64,000 bases of DNA from contig NZ_VYSA01000002.1 of NCBI RefSeq assembly GCF_008710745.1, positions 62,001-126,000 on the forward strand, in the 5' to 3' direction. The first letter of the stretch is position 1, and every line of letters begins with the position of its first letter. Made by a program: the position numbers and the translations under genes. The notes beneath the pieces were generated by a model, which saw nothing but the letters and a program-made list of their open reading frames with translations, was not told where the DNA came from and made no database searches. This stretch comes from Microbacterium rhizomatis. GTDB lineage: Bacteria > Actinomycetota > Actinomycetes > Actinomycetales > Microbacteriaceae. This document shows positions 1 through 8,873 of the stretch, piece after piece.

Positions 1-425
1 TCCGAATCACCGGCCGCCGCATAGGCGTGGCCGGCGTCGATGAGCCGCGAGATCAGCTCCTGCATCTGTGGGATCGACGCCGTCGCGCGCGGCTCGTAGG
101 TGGGCGGCCGGATGCCGATCGCGGCATACGCGGCGGAGAACGCCAGCTCCATGCGATACGCGAGTGCCCACCATGGCTCGGACTCCGTCGCGTTCTGCAG
201 CACTTTGTCGTCGATGTCGGTGACATTGCGCACGAACGTCACGCGGCCGTGCCGGTATTCGAGCCAGCGGCGCAGGATGTCGAATGCCAGCGCACCGCGG
301 AGATGGCCGATGTGGGGCCCGGACTGCACCGTGGGCCCGCAGACATAGATGGTGATGTTGTCGGGGTCGATCGGCACGAAGTCGCGCAGGGCCTGCGCCT
401 TGGTGTCGTAGAGCCGGACTGTCAC
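1..425 (-). CDS. cysS: Cysteinyl-tRNA synthetase, N-terminal part (gene runs off the window)
   Basis: Charges tRNA-Cys with cysteine in the cytoplasm. About 141 N-terminal residues are present from a GTG start at 425. The class I synthetase signatures are visible: YVCGPTV, whose cysteine is a zinc ligand, followed by the HIGH motif in PHIGHLRG. The catalytic C-terminal half lies beyond base 1. MshC, the mycothiol paralogue, was considered; the [12 protein letters not shown] segment fits CysS better. It shares no operon with the genes to the right, which are divergent, although in many actinobacteria cysS directly follows ispF; here an acetyltransferase and an EamA gene lie between. Confidence 0.9.
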   Translation of the reverse strand, partial: MTVRLYDTKAQALRDFVPIDPDNITIYVCGPTVQSGPHIGHLRGALAFDILRRWLEYRHGRVTFVRNVTDIDDKVLQNATESEPWWALAYRMELAFSAAYAAIGIRPPTYEPRATASIPQMQELISRLIDAGHAYAAAGDS

Positions 426-487
426 CGCACCAGCCTACCGGCGAGGCATGCGCGAGACCTGGGTGTGACCCTGTCACTGTCGCGGCG

Positions 488-583
488 TGCACAACGCAGG
501 ATCGGCCGGTCGCGCGGCCAGCCGGAACCGCGGAATCTCAGGACGGTGCCGAGACGCTGGAGCCATCGATCCTGCGTTGTGCA
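488..583. repeat. 17-bp perfect inverted repeat in the cysS-eamA intergenic region
   Basis: Arms at 488-504 and 567-583 (TGCACAACGCAGGATCG and its exact complement) are separated by 62 bases that contain further GC-rich self-complementarity. It fills most of the 190-base gap between the divergent cysS and EamA genes. It could be a REP/MITE-like element or a structured transcript. It does not look like a simple terminator because both flanking genes start here rather than end. Confidence 0.75.
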
Positions 584-615
584 ACGGGAAGGCGGGCGGG
601 CGGTAGAACTGTAGG

Positions 616-1551
616 GTGCTCCACGTCCTCGCCGTCCTCGCCGCCGCGCTCCTGTTCGGCACGACGGGGACGTCGCAGGCCCTCGGACCCGACGGCACGA
701 CGCCCCTGTCGATCGGCGTCATGCGGATGGTGATCGGGGGCACAGGCCTCGCTCTCCTCGCATTCGTGCTGGCCCGCCGGCACCGCATCCGCCTGCCCGT
801 GGATGCTCCGGCCCGGCCGCGGCCGAGCTTCCGTCCTCTTTCGCTCATGGTGCTGACAGGATTCTGCCTCGCGCTGTATCAGCCGCTGTTCTTCCTCGGC
901 ACAGCGCGCAACGGCGTCGCCGTCGGCACCGTCGTCGCCCTGGGCTCGGCCCCGATCCTCGCCGGGCTGCTCGAGTGGGGGCTGACGCGACGGGTTCCGG
1001 GCGGCGTGTGGATGCTGGCGACCGGCCTGGCCACGATCGGGGTGGTCATGCTCGGCTTCGGCGGTGAAGCCGGCACCACAGGCGGCACCGACCCCCTCGG
1101 GATCCTGGGCAGCGTCGGCGCGGGGGCATCGTTCGCCGTCATCGCGAACGCGCAGCGGAGACTGCTGGATTCCGGGTGGGACCCGTTCACCGTGGTGGGG
1201 GCGATGGGCGCGAGCTCAGCGGCGCTGTCGGCGCTGGTGCTGCCGTTCGTCGACGTCTCGTGGCTCACGACGACGGCCGGGCTCATCATGGCGCTATGGC
1301 TGGGCCTGGCGACGATCTCGATCGCCTACGTCCTGTTCACCTGGGGCCTGAACGGCCTCACCGCCGCCACTGCGGCGACCCTCACCCTCGGTGAGCCGCT
1401 GACGGCCAGCATCCTCGGCATCGCCGTGCTCGGCGAACGACTCTCGGTTCTCGCGATCCTGGGACTCGCCGTCCTCGCGTTCGGACTCGCCCTGCTCGCC
1501 TGGGGATCGCGATCGCCGCGCGACCCGAAACCGTTCGCCGTGGAGGCGTGA
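616..1551 (+). CDS. EamA/DMT-family transporter
   Basis: Predicted inner-membrane permease of the drug/metabolite transporter superfamily, 311 residues with about ten hydrophobic segments arranged as two EamA repeats (roughly residues 1-145 and 155-300). The second repeat ends in the typical ATAATLTLGEPLTASILG segment. Members export amino acids, nucleosides or drugs; the substrate cannot be read from sequence. The start is GTG at 616. The stop overlaps the region of the next gene start, so the acetyltransferase that follows is probably co-transcribed and perhaps acts on related small molecules. Confidence 0.85.
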   Translation: MLHVLAVLAAALLFGTTGTSQALGPDGTTPLSIGVMRMVIGGTGLALLAFVLARRHRIRLPVDAPARPRPSFRPLSLMVLTGFCLALYQPLFFLGTARNGVAVGTVVALGSAPILAGLLEWGLTRRVPGGVWMLATGLATIGVVMLGFGGEAGTTGGTDPLGILGSVGAGASFAVIANAQRRLLDSGWDPFTVVGAMGASSAALSALVLPFVDVSWLTTTAGLIMALWLGLATISIAYVLFTWGLNGLTAATAATLTLGEPLTASILGIAVLGERLSVLAILGLAVLAFGLALLAWGSRSPRDPKPFAVEA

Positions 1552-1553
1552 GC

Positions 1554-2018
1554 ATGGCCCACATCGAGATCATCACCGACGACCTCACCGGCGACGAGAC
1601 GCGTGCGCTCATCGCCTTCCACCTCAGCGACATGCGGGCGACCTCGCCCGAGGGGAGCGTCCACGCGCTGGACATCGACGGGCTCCGCCACCCCGACGTC
1701 ACGTTCTGGTCGGCATGGATCGGGGGCGAAGTCGCCGGGATCGGAGCCCTCAAACGCCTGGACGAGGACCGCGGCGAGATCAAGTCGATGCGCGTCGATG
1801 ACCGCTTCCGCGGCACCGGTGTCGGCAGGGCGCTCCTGCGTCGCATCATGTCCGCCGCACGCGAACGCGGTATGACGAGCCTGTGGCTCGAGACTGGGAG
1901 CACCGACGAGTTCCTGCCCGCGCACCGCCTCTACGCGAGCGAGGGCTTCCTGTCTTGCGGGCCGTTCGAGGACTACCGCGAGGACCCTTTCTCCGTATAC
2001 ATGACGCGGACTCTCTGA
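1554..2018 (+). CDS. GNAT-family N-acetyltransferase
   Basis: Transfers an acetyl group from acetyl-CoA to an unknown small molecule or protein. It is 154 residues, the usual size of a single GNAT domain. The acetyl-CoA pyrophosphate loop is the segment RFRGTGVGRALLRRI, and the YxSEGF-like motif near the end (LYASEGF) is typical. The start is placed at ATG 1554 because GGAGG at 1542-1546 is seven bases upstream; the in-frame GTG at 1548 would be only one base from that site. It overlaps the context of the EamA stop, indicating a two-gene operon. Confidence 0.82.
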   Translation: MAHIEIITDDLTGDETRALIAFHLSDMRATSPEGSVHALDIDGLRHPDVTFWSAWIGGEVAGIGALKRLDEDRGEIKSMRVDDRFRGTGVGRALLRRIMSAARERGMTSLWLETGSTDEFLPAHRLYASEGFLSCGPFEDYREDPFSVYMTRTL

Positions 2019-2025
2019 CCGGCGA

Positions 2026-3240
2026 TCAGGCGGGGACCACGAGAGCCACCGCGAAGGCCGACACGCCCTCCCCGCGCCCGGTGAACCCGAGGCCATCGGT
2101 TGTGGTGGCCGACAGCGAAACGGATGCTCCGCCCAGCGCTTCCGAGAGGACGGCCTCGGCCTCCTCCCGGCGAGCGGCGAACCGCGGCCGATTCGCCTGC
2201 ACCTGGACCGACACGTTGCCCACGCGCCACCCCGCCTCGCCCAGGAGGCCCAGGGTGCGGGCGAGGAACGCCGCCGCATGGGCGCCAGAGAACTCGGGCT
2301 GATCGGTTCCGAAGTGAGTACCGATGTCGCCGAGGCCCGCCGCCGATAGGAGGGCGTCGACGATCGCATGCGCGACCGCGTCGCCGTCGGAGTGGCCGGC
2401 CAGTGCCGGTTCGCCGGGCCACTCGAGGCCGGCAAGCCACAAGGTGCCCTCGCCGCCGATGCCGTGCGCGTCGGTCCCGACCCCGACTCGCGGCACGGCA
2501 GGCGCGTGATCCAGGAGGGCGCGCGAGCGAAGAGAGGAGGGCGGATGCTTCGCCGCCAGTCCGCGCGCCCTGTCGAGGTCGGCGGGCGTCGTGATCTTGA
2601 ACGACGCGGCATCGCCCTCGACGGCGACGATCCGGTGCCCTGCCGCCGCCACAAGTGCCGCATCGTCGGTGTGCTCGCGATCGGCGACGCGGTAGGCGGC
2701 ATCCAGGACCGCGCGATCGAATCCCTGCGGAGTCTGCGCCGAGGTCAGCTCGGAGCGATCGACGCCGCCCACGACATCGTCGCCGACGACGCGTTTGATC
2801 GTGTCGACGACCGGGAGTACGGGGACTACTCCCGGTGCTTCCACGCCGACGGCGGCGATCACACGCTCGAAGACGTCCGGGGGCGTGAACGCCCGCGCGG
2901 CGTCGTGCACGAGCACGATGTCGATGTCGGGCCATACGACGGCAAGACCGGCAGCGACCGAACCCTGCCTGGTGGCACCGCCGGCCACTACCGAGACGAG
3001 ATCGCGCCGCTCTTCGCCCGCGGCAGAGAGCGCCTCGGTCATTGCATCGCCCTCGCGACCCGCGGGCACGACGAGGATGACCTGCGCAGACGGCGCGGCG
3101 AACACGCCGTTGAGGGCATGTCGGAGCACCGAATGGGCGTCGATGCCGACGAAAGCCTTCGGTCCTCCGGCTCCCAGACGGGTGCCGGAGCCTGCGGCGA
3201 CGACGACGACGGCGATGCGCGGAACGGGCGTGATGCTCAC
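2026..3240 (-). CDS. ispDF: Bifunctional IspD-IspF of the MEP isoprenoid pathway
   Basis: Fused 2-C-methyl-D-erythritol 4-phosphate cytidylyltransferase and 2-C-methyl-D-erythritol 2,4-cyclodiphosphate synthase, catalysing steps three and five of the non-mevalonate pathway. IspD occupies residues 1 to about 235 with the nucleotide loop [16 protein letters not shown] (Arg21, Lys28). IspF occupies about 250-404 with metal ligands in GTDAHG (Asp257, His259) and the [11 protein letters not shown] motif (His291). At 404 residues it equals the sum of the two separate enzymes. It lies 27 bases downstream of carD on the same strand and is probably co-transcribed with it. In M. tuberculosis the two are separate adjacent genes. 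Confidence 0.93.
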   Translation of the reverse strand: MSITPVPRIAVVVVAAGSGTRLGAGGPKAFVGIDAHSVLRHALNGVFAAPSAQVILVVPAGREGDAMTEALSAAGEERRDLVSVVAGGATRQGSVAAGLAVVWPDIDIVLVHDAARAFTPPDVFERVIAAVGVEAPGVVPVLPVVDTIKRVVGDDVVGGVDRSELTSAQTPQGFDRAVLDAAYRVADREHTDDAALVAAAGHRIVAVEGDAASFKITTPADLDRARGLAAKHPPSSLRSRALLDHAPAVPRVGVGTDAHGIGGEGTLWLAGLEWPGEPALAGHSDGDAVAHAIVDALLSAAGLGDIGTHFGTDQPEFSGAHAAAFLARTLGLLGEAGWRVGNVSVQVQANRPRFAARREEAEAVLSEALGGASVSLSATTTDGLGFTGRGEGVSAFAVALVVPA

Positions 3241-3267
3241 GCGATCACGCTATCGCGCACACGCCCG

Positions 3268-3750
3268 TCAGGAAGCGAGGACCTCGTCGAGGACGACGCC
3301 CGCCTTCTCTTCGTCGGTCTTCTCCGCCAGAGCGAGTTCAGAGATGAGGATCTGACGCGCTTTGGCGAGCATCCGCTTCTCTCCCGCTGACAGACCGCGG
3401 TCCTGATCGCGGCGCCACAGATCGCGGACGACCTCGCTCACCTTGATCACGTCGCCCGACGCGAGCTTTTCGAGGTTCGCCTTGTAGCGACGCGACCAGT
3501 TCGTCGGCTCTTCCGTGAACGGAGCGCGGAGCACCTCGAAGACACGCTCGAGACCCTCTTTGCCGATCACGTCACGAACCCCGACCAGGTCGACGTTGTC
3601 GGCCGGAACCTCGATCGTCAGATCACCCTGAGTGACGCGGAGCTTGAGATAGACCTTCTCTTCACCTTTGATGATGCGGGTCTTCACTTCCGCGATGGTG
3701 GCTGCCCCGTGGTGGGGGTAAACGACCGTCTCGCCAACCTCAAAAAGCAT
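3268..3750 (-). CDS. carD: CarD-family RNA polymerase-binding transcription regulator
   Basis: CarD binds the RNA polymerase beta subunit and stabilises open complexes, notably at rRNA promoters. It is 160 residues. The N-terminal CarD_CdnL/TRCF domain (residues 1-60) starts [15 protein letters not shown]. The C-terminal helical domain carries NWSRRYK with Trp85, the residue that wedges into the promoter bubble in the mycobacterial protein. The start is ATG 3750 because AAAGGA lies nine bases upstream; an upstream in-frame ATG at 3771 has no such site. A divergent lipoprotein gene upstream reproduces the carD-lpqE arrangement known in M. tuberculosis. Confidence 0.95.
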   Translation of the reverse strand: MLFEVGETVVYPHHGAATIAEVKTRIIKGEEKVYLKLRVTQGDLTIEVPADNVDLVGVRDVIGKEGLERVFEVLRAPFTEEPTNWSRRYKANLEKLASGDVIKVSEVVRDLWRRDQDRGLSAGEKRMLAKARQILISELALAEKTDEEKAGVVLDEVLAS

Positions 3751-3776
3751 GCAGTTATGTCCTTTCGGCAACCTCT

Positions 3777-3782
3777 AGGATA
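3777..3782 (-). promoter_or_regulatory. Possible -10 element of carD
   Basis: TATCCT on the minus strand would give a transcript start about 20 bases before the carD ATG. No convincing -35 element is seen, so this is a weak call. Confidence 0.3.
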
Positions 3783-3893
3783 CCACAGGCGGAGATGCGC
3801 TAAGGTTCGCCCGCACCCGCCCGGCTGCCCTGCACGCGCGCCCGCGAACCCATAGAATGCAAGGGACAGCCGAAGCTTCCCCTTGGAGGATCC

Positions 3894-4364
3894 GTGAAAT
3901 CGCGCCTCATCGCGTCCCTCGCCGTAGGTGCCGCCATCCTCCTCGGAACGACGGGCTGCAGCCTGCTCGCGTCGCAGGCCACGACGATCCCCTACTCCCC
4001 GTCCGACGGGGTGACGGTGGCCGGGTCGGCGCCGCTCAAGGTCCGCAACGCCCTGATCGTGGCCAACGAGGACGGCACCGTCGGGAACTTCGTCGCGGCG
4101 ATCGTCAATGACACCTCCGACCCGCAGGTCCTCAGCATCGAGGCTGGTGACGGCTCGATCAAGAAGACCGTGCGGGTTCCCGCCAACACCACCGTGAGCC
4201 TCGGAGCGGAAGACACCAAGCCGCTCCGCCTCGAGGGCATCAACACCAAGCCCGGTGCCAACCTCGACATGTACTTCCAGTCCGGCGACCTCGGCGGAGT
4301 TCTCGCGACCGTCCCCGTGCTCGACGGCACGCTGGACTACCTCACGGCGCTCGCACCGCGGTAG
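3894..4364 (+). CDS. LpqE-like lipoprotein
   Basis: Predicted exported lipoprotein of 156 residues. A positively charged start (MKSR) is followed by a hydrophobic stretch and a lipobox ending in GTTGC, with Cys22 as the lipidation site; the -3 residue is Thr rather than the usual Leu. The mature part is a single beta-rich domain of the copper-chaperone/LpqE-like kind, without recognisable catalytic residues. The start GTG 3894 is preceded by GGAGGA at 3885-3890. Divergence from carD matches lpqE of M. tuberculosis. The function of that family is not established. Confidence 0.72.
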   Translation: MKSRLIASLAVGAAILLGTTGCSLLASQATTIPYSPSDGVTVAGSAPLKVRNALIVANEDGTVGNFVAAIVNDTSDPQVLSIEAGDGSIKKTVRVPANTTVSLGAEDTKPLRLEGINTKPGANLDMYFQSGDLGGVLATVPVLDGTLDYLTALAPR

Positions 4365-4376
4365 TCGCGCTGGAGT

Positions 4377-5060
4377 TCAACTCTCGAAGCGGTAGCCGAG
4401 CCCTCGCACGGTCACCAGCATCGACGGCTCGCCCGGGTTCTGCTCGATGCGCGAGCGGATCCGCTTGATGTGCACGTCGAGCGTCTTGGTGTCGCCGAAG
4501 TAGTCGGTACCCCAGACGCGATCGATCAGCTGTCCGCGTGTGAGCACCCGCCCGGCGTTGCGCATCAGCACCTCGAGCAGCTCGAATTCCTTGAGCGGCA
4601 TGCTGATCTCGCCGCCCTCCACTGCCACCGTGTGTCGATCGATGTCGAGCGTGACGCGCCCACCCGAGAGCACCCGGTCGTCGAGATCGGCGTCGAGCTG
4701 CGTCTGCCGGCGCATGACGGCGCGCATGCGGGCGAGCAGCTCTCGCGCCGAGTAGGGCTTCGTGACGTAGTCATCGGCGCCCAGCTCCAGGCCGACCACG
4801 ATGTCCACTTCCGAGTCTTTGGCGGTGAGCATGATGATGGGCACGTTGGAGGTGGTGCGCAGTTGCCGGCACACCTCGGTTCCCGGCATCCCGGGGAGCA
4901 TCAGGTCCAGGAGCACGATATCGGCACCGCGCTCGTGGAAGGTCGCCAGCGCGGCAGCGCCGTCCTCGGTGATCTCGACCTCGTAGCCCTCGCGCCGGAG
5001 CAGATAGGCGAGCGGATCGGCGAGGTCGGGCTCATCTTCGACCAGAAGTACTCGGGTCAT
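4377..5060 (-). CDS. regX3: RegX3/PhoP-type response regulator (phosphate)
   Basis: DNA-binding regulator of the OmpR/PhoB class, 227 residues. The receiver domain (1-120) has the acidic pair in VEDE, phospho-acceptor Asp52 (LLDLML) and Lys101 (VTKP). The winged-helix DNA-binding domain (about 130-227) ends RGLGYRFES. The ATG at 5060 overlaps the TGA of the kinase by four bases (ATGA), so the pair is translationally coupled. Given the divergent phoU, the pst genes and the PHO boxes nearby, its role is inferred to be activation of the phosphate-starvation regulon. A longer reading to 5216 lies inside the kinase and is rejected. Confidence 0.92.
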   Translation of the reverse strand: MTRVLLVEDEPDLADPLAYLLRREGYEVEITEDGAAALATFHERGADIVLLDLMLPGMPGTEVCRQLRTTSNVPIIMLTAKDSEVDIVVGLELGADDYVTKPYSARELLARMRAVMRRQTQLDADLDDRVLSGGRVTLDIDRHTVAVEGGEISMPLKEFELLEVLMRNAGRVLTRGQLIDRVWGTDYFGDTKTLDVHIKRIRSRIEQNPGEPSMLVTVRGLGYRFES

Positions 5061-6298
5061 GCGGGTTCTCCATTCGTGCGGGCAGGCCGGGATGCCTTGG
5101 CACCCGGTACGAGCTTCTTCTTTCGCGCGCGCTTCTTGCGCGGCGCAATCTCCTCCGGTCCCGCCACGAGCGGGAGGCGGATGGTGAACGTGGATCCGCG
5201 GCCGGGTCGCGACCACAGCCTGACTTCGCCGCCGTGGCGCTGCACGGCGTGCTTGACGATCGACAGCCCGAGACCCGTTCCGCCGGTACGACGCGATCGT
5301 GCCTGGTCGGCCCGGTAGAACCGCTCGAAGATGCGCTGCTGGTCTTCCTCGGCGATTCCGATGCCGCGATCGGTCACCACGATCTCGACGATGTCGCCCT
5401 CCGCCTTGACGCCGACGCCCACGCTCGAAGCGCTCGGCGAGTAGGCGATCGCGTTCGCGACCAGATTTCCGACGGCTTCGCTGAGCACCTGCGAGTCACC
5501 GCGGACATAGAGGCCGCGGTCTCCGCCACGGATGACCTCCACACCGGCCGACGTCGCCTGGATCGCGTGCGCGTCCACCGCGGAGGCGACGATCTCATCG
5601 ACCGAGACTTCGCGAACGTTGTCGAGCTCGTCGGACGCCTGCAGACGCGAGAGGTTCATGATGCGAGATGTCAGATTCGCCAACCGAGCAGCTTCGGCAC
5701 CGATCCGGGACGCGAAGATCCGCACCTGTGCGGGGTCGTCGGCGGCGGATTCGATCGCCTCGGCGAGCAGGCTGACCGCCCCCACGGGAGTCTTCAGCTC
5801 GTGGCTGGTATTGGCGACGAAGTCGCGGCGCATCTCTTCGACGCGCTCGCGCTCGGTGATGTCGCGGAAGACGACGAGCACGAGGCGGGGCGAGATCACC
5901 GTCGCCCGGGCCGCGACCAGACGCAGCTCGGCCGGCGGAGCGCCCCGGCGAAGTCGCATCGTCGAGGTTGCCGTGCCCGCTTTGGCTCCCGATGTCTCTG
6001 CGGCGCGCGCACGTCGAGCGAGCGATCGCAGCTCATCGCTGCGCAGCACCTGCCCCTCGGTGAGGCCGAACGGGCCGGCCGGGCCGGACGCGGCGAGCAC
6101 GGTCGAAGAGGTGTCCACGACGACAGCGGCGTCGTCCATCGCATGGATCACGTCGCGCACGCCGTCGGGCACGTCGAGCGAGGTCTCGGCCAGCACGCGC
6201 TCGCGTGCCCGCAGCGACGCGACCACCAGGAGAGACACAGCGCCTCCGATGATCGCCCCGATCCCGAGGGCGAGCAGCGTGAGCTGCGTCGTATCCAT
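5057..6298 (-). CDS. senX3: SenX3/PhoR-type sensor histidine kinase
   Basis: Membrane sensor kinase of 413 residues. It has one clear N-terminal transmembrane segment (about residues 6-28), a PAS-like region (about 50-150), a HisKA domain with phospho-acceptor His166 in SHELKTP, and a HATPase_c domain with N box (NLVANAIAY), G1 (DRGIGI), F box (FERFYRAD) and G2 (GTGLGLSIVKH). The lysine/arginine-rich tail KKRARKKK is unusual and may contact membrane or DNA. The start is taken at ATG 6298, directly before the transmembrane segment. It phosphorylates the regulator encoded immediately downstream. As in other Pho systems, signalling probably depends on PstSCAB and PhoU. Confidence 0.92.
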   Translation of the reverse strand: MDTTQLTLLALGIGAIIGGAVSLLVVASLRARERVLAETSLDVPDGVRDVIHAMDDAAVVVDTSSTVLAASGPAGPFGLTEGQVLRSDELRSLARRARAAETSGAKAGTATSTMRLRRGAPPAELRLVAARATVISPRLVLVVFRDITERERVEEMRRDFVANTSHELKTPVGAVSLLAEAIESAADDPAQVRIFASRIGAEAARLANLTSRIMNLSRLQASDELDNVREVSVDEIVASAVDAHAIQATSAGVEVIRGGDRGLYVRGDSQVLSEAVGNLVANAIAYSPSASSVGVGVKAEGDIVEIVVTDRGIGIAEEDQQRIFERFYRADQARSRRTGGTGLGLSIVKHAVQRHGGEVRLWSRPGRGSTFTIRLPLVAGPEEIAPRKKRARKKKLVPGAKASRPARTNGEPA

Positions 6299-6370
6299 GG
6301 GATCAGCGTACGTCGCCCGGCCGAACCCGACTTCTTCCTGTGCCCGCGTCCCGCGGGTCGGCCGGTCAGT

Positions 6371-6399
6371 ATTCACTCTCTGAGCACCGTTCGTTAACC
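6371..6399. promoter_or_regulatory. PHO box between senX3 and phoU
   Basis: Three 7-base units, ATTCACT (6371-6377), GAGCACC (6382-6388) and GTTAACC (6393-6399), are spaced exactly 11 bases apart. They match the actinobacterial PHO-box unit GTTCACC at five, five and six of seven positions. The site lies between the divergent senX3-regX3 and phoU genes and could serve both. Confidence 0.65.
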
Positions 6400-6508
6400 T
6401 TCGATGAGGATGATCGCCTCGGCGACCATCGGATCTTTGATGGCGGCAGCGGCCGACAGCGGCTCATTGGGCGGACGCCCGACCGTATGACCCAGGAGAG
6501 GTATTGCG

Positions 6509-7192
6509 ATGCGCGAAGTGTTTCATCAGTCGTTGGAGGACGTGCAGTCCCGGCTGGTCGAGATCGCCGACCTCGTGAGCGTGGCGATCGACAAAGCCAC
6601 CACGGCATTCGGCACGAGCGATGTCTCGCTCGCCGAAGAGGTGATCGCCGACGACAGCGTCATCGACGAGAAGGCGGCTGCTCTCGACGAGCTGGCGATC
6701 GAGATCCTCGCCCGCCAGCAGCCCGTCGCCCGCGACCTGCGCATCGTCGTCACGGCACTGCGCGTGAGCGCATCACTCGAACGCATGGGCGACATCGCCG
6801 AGCACATCGCCCAGCTCACCCGGATGCGGTTCCCCGAGCGCGCGATCCCCAAGGGACTCAAGGGCACCTTCACGCGCATGGGTGAGCTCGACGTCGAGAT
6901 CGCGCGGCGTCTCGCGATCCTGCTCCGCACGGAAGACCTCGAGGTCGCCGACGAGATCCGCAACGCGGACGACGCGATCGACGAACTGCACATCAGTGTC
7001 TTCGAGAAGGTTCTGAGCGACAGCTGGCGGGGCGAGCCGTCCGCGACGGTGGATGCGACGCTCGCGAGCCGCTACCACGAGCGCTTCGCCGACCACGCGG
7101 TCTCGATCTCCAAGAAGGTCATCTACCTCGCCACAGGCGACTGGACGGGCGAGGACGATAGCTCGAGCCGGTCTGCGGTGGTCGAGCTCTAG
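6509..7192 (+). CDS. phoU: PhoU phosphate signalling regulator
   Basis: Cytoplasmic negative regulator that couples the Pst transporter to the phosphate sensor kinase. It is 227 residues, normal for the family, built as two similar three-helix bundles (about 10-105 and 110-210). The repeated acidic motifs around ERMGDIAEHIAQ and RYHERFADHAVSI are the PhoU metal-binding signatures. The start ATG 6509 follows AGGAG at about 6493. It is divergent from senX3-regX3 and ends at a strong hairpin (7206-7240). Confidence 0.95.
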   Translation: MREVFHQSLEDVQSRLVEIADLVSVAIDKATTAFGTSDVSLAEEVIADDSVIDEKAAALDELAIEILARQQPVARDLRIVVTALRVSASLERMGDIAEHIAQLTRMRFPERAIPKGLKGTFTRMGELDVEIARRLAILLRTEDLEVADEIRNADDAIDELHISVFEKVLSDSWRGEPSATVDATLASRYHERFADHAVSISKKVIYLATGDWTGEDDSSSRSAVVEL

Positions 7193-7205
7193 CCGTAGAC
7201 AGAGG

Positions 7206-7240
7206 AAGAGCGGATGCCTCGGTTCGAGGCATCCGCTCTT
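7206..7240. terminator. Bidirectional terminator between phoU and gpmA
   Basis: A perfect 16-bp stem (7206-7221 with 7225-7240) with a 3-base loop lies between two converging genes. One side ends CTCTT. Its core (gcggatgcctcg and complement) is nearly identical to the terminator after pstB. Confidence 0.85.
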
Positions 7241-7253
7241 CTGCGTCTACGGA

Positions 7254-8003
7254 TCAGTTCTTGCCCTGCGCGGCGACGGCTGCCGCGCCGGCCGCCGCGG
7301 CGGCGGGGTCGAGGTATTCCCCGGGACCGGTGGGTACCAGGTTCTCGTCGAGGTGATAGACCAGCGGGATACCGGTCGGGATGTTCAGCTCTGCGATGTC
7401 GTCGTCGCTGATTCCCTCGAGGTGCTTGACGAGACCTCGCAGCGAATTGCCGTGGGCGGTGACCAGGACCGTCTTGCCCGCGTTCAGGTCGGGGACGATA
7501 TCGCTGTGCCAATAGGGCAGCAGTCGGTCGATCACGAGCTTGAGCGACTCGGTGCGGGGCACTTCGCCGTCGATCCCCGCGTAGCGGGGGTCGCCGACCT
7601 GGCTGAACTCGCTGTCGTCGTCCAGGAGCGGGGGCGGGACATCGAACGAGCGACGCCACAGCATGAACTGCTCCTGGCCGAATTCGGCGAGGGTCTGCGC
7701 CTTGTCCTTGCCCTGCAGGGCGCCGTAATGGCGCTCGTTGAGCCTCCACGAGCGCTTGACCGGGATCCATAGCCGGTCGGCCGCGTCCAGCGCGATGTTC
7801 GCCGTCTGGATGGCGCGGCTCAGCACGGAGGTGTACAGCACATCGGGGTGCAGGCCCGCCTCGGCGAGCAGCTCGCCGCCGCGCCGGGCCTCCGCCTTGC
7901 CCTGCTCGGTCAGGCGTACATCCACCCATCCGGTGAACAGGTTCAGCTCGTTCCATTCGCTCTGGCCGTGGCGGAGCAGGATCAGGGTGTGGGGTCCGGT
8001 CAT
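7254..8003 (-). CDS. gpmA: 2,3-bisphosphoglycerate-dependent phosphoglycerate mutase
   Basis: Interconverts 3- and 2-phosphoglycerate in glycolysis and gluconeogenesis. It is 249 residues, the family length, with the phosphohistidine motif [10 protein letters not shown] (His12), the SRAIQTA and [11 protein letters not shown] motifs and the second histidine in TAHGNSLRG. An alanine-rich tail of about 15 residues follows the conserved fold. The start is ATG 8003, 44 bases from the divergent methyltransferase; longer in-frame readings contain no family sequence. Confidence 0.95.
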   Translation of the reverse strand: MTGPHTLILLRHGQSEWNELNLFTGWVDVRLTEQGKAEARRGGELLAEAGLHPDVLYTSVLSRAIQTANIALDAADRLWIPVKRSWRLNERHYGALQGKDKAQTLAEFGQEQFMLWRRSFDVPPPLLDDDSEFSQVGDPRYAGIDGEVPRTESLKLVIDRLLPYWHSDIVPDLNAGKTVLVTAHGNSLRGLVKHLEGISDDDIAELNIPTGIPLVYHLDENLVPTGPGEYLDPAAAAAGAAAVAAQGKN

Positions 8004-8046
8004 GCCGCCATGATATCGAGGCCGGGCGTCTGGGAGGATGTGGGGC

Positions 8047-8871
8047 ATGCCCTCCGCCGACGCGCCCGTGGGACAGATCACCCGCGGGACGACCGGCACC
8101 AACCGTCTTCGCCGCGTGGATCGCTGGATCGCGCGTCGACCGGCCCTGCGCAACGCCGCTGATCCGCTCGTGGTCGACCTCGGGTACGGGGCGAGCGGGG
8201 TGACGGCGTTCGAGTTGCACGCACGCCTGGCGCGCACGCGCCCAGACGTCGAGGTGCACGGCCTGGAGATCGATTCCTCGCGCGTCGCGAGTGCGAGGAC
8301 GCAACTCGAGTCCGTGCGGGCCGGGTCGACGCCCTTCCGCTCCGACGCCGCCGTCTCGTTCGCTCGCGGTGGGTTCGAGGTGCCGTTGCCCGGCGGACGG
8401 CGCGCCGCGGTCATCAGGGCGATGAATGTGCTTCGCCAGTACGACGAGGCCGATGTGCAGGGCGCCTGGGCGCGGATGGCCGCACGCCTCGCACCCGGGG
8501 GCCTTCTTGTCGAAGGCACGTGCGACGAGATCGGGCGCGTCTGCACATGGGTTGCGCTCGGATCGGACGCCACCCCGCTCTCGCTCTCGCTCTCGCTACG
8601 ACTCGCCTCACTCGAGAGGCCGTCGATCGCGGCGGAGCGGCTGCCCAAGGCACTCATCCACCGCAATGTGCCCGGCGAACGCGTACACGCCCTGTTCGCC
8701 GACCTCGACCGCGAATGGGAGCGCGCCGCGGGGATGTCGGCGTTCGGCGCGGTGCAGCGCTGGCAGGCCGCCGTCGGAGCACTGGCCGCTTCGGGATGGC
8801 CGATCGCGGACCGGTCCCGGTGGCGGCTGGGCGAGCTCACCGTGCCATGGTCCGCGGTGGCACCGAGCTGA
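8047..8871 (+). CDS. Class I SAM-dependent methyltransferase-like protein
   Basis: 274 residues with a Rossmann-type fold. The S-adenosylmethionine loop is [13 protein letters not shown], the acidic ribose-binding residue sits in [11 protein letters not shown], and the segment [14 protein letters not shown] is the usual motif after strand five. The C-terminal 100 residues are not a family I recognise. The start is ATG 8047, nine bases after GGGAGG at 8032-8037; the ATG at 8038 abuts that site. The substrate is unknown. It is divergent from gpmA and convergent with the FUSC-like gene. Confidence 0.72.
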   Translation: MPSADAPVGQITRGTTGTNRLRRVDRWIARRPALRNAADPLVVDLGYGASGVTAFELHARLARTRPDVEVHGLEIDSSRVASARTQLESVRAGSTPFRSDAAVSFARGGFEVPLPGGRRAAVIRAMNVLRQYDEADVQGAWARMAARLAPGGLLVEGTCDEIGRVCTWVALGSDATPLSLSLSLRLASLERPSIAAERLPKALIHRNVPGERVHALFADLDREWERAAGMSAFGAVQRWQAAVGALAASGWPIADRSRWRLGELTVPWSAVAPS

Positions 8872-8873
8872 GC

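Noticed and set aside
4377..5216. 279-residue version of the response regulator
   Set aside because: The extra 52 residues lie within the kinase gene and are unlike any receiver; ATG 5060 overlaps the kinase stop as ATGA.
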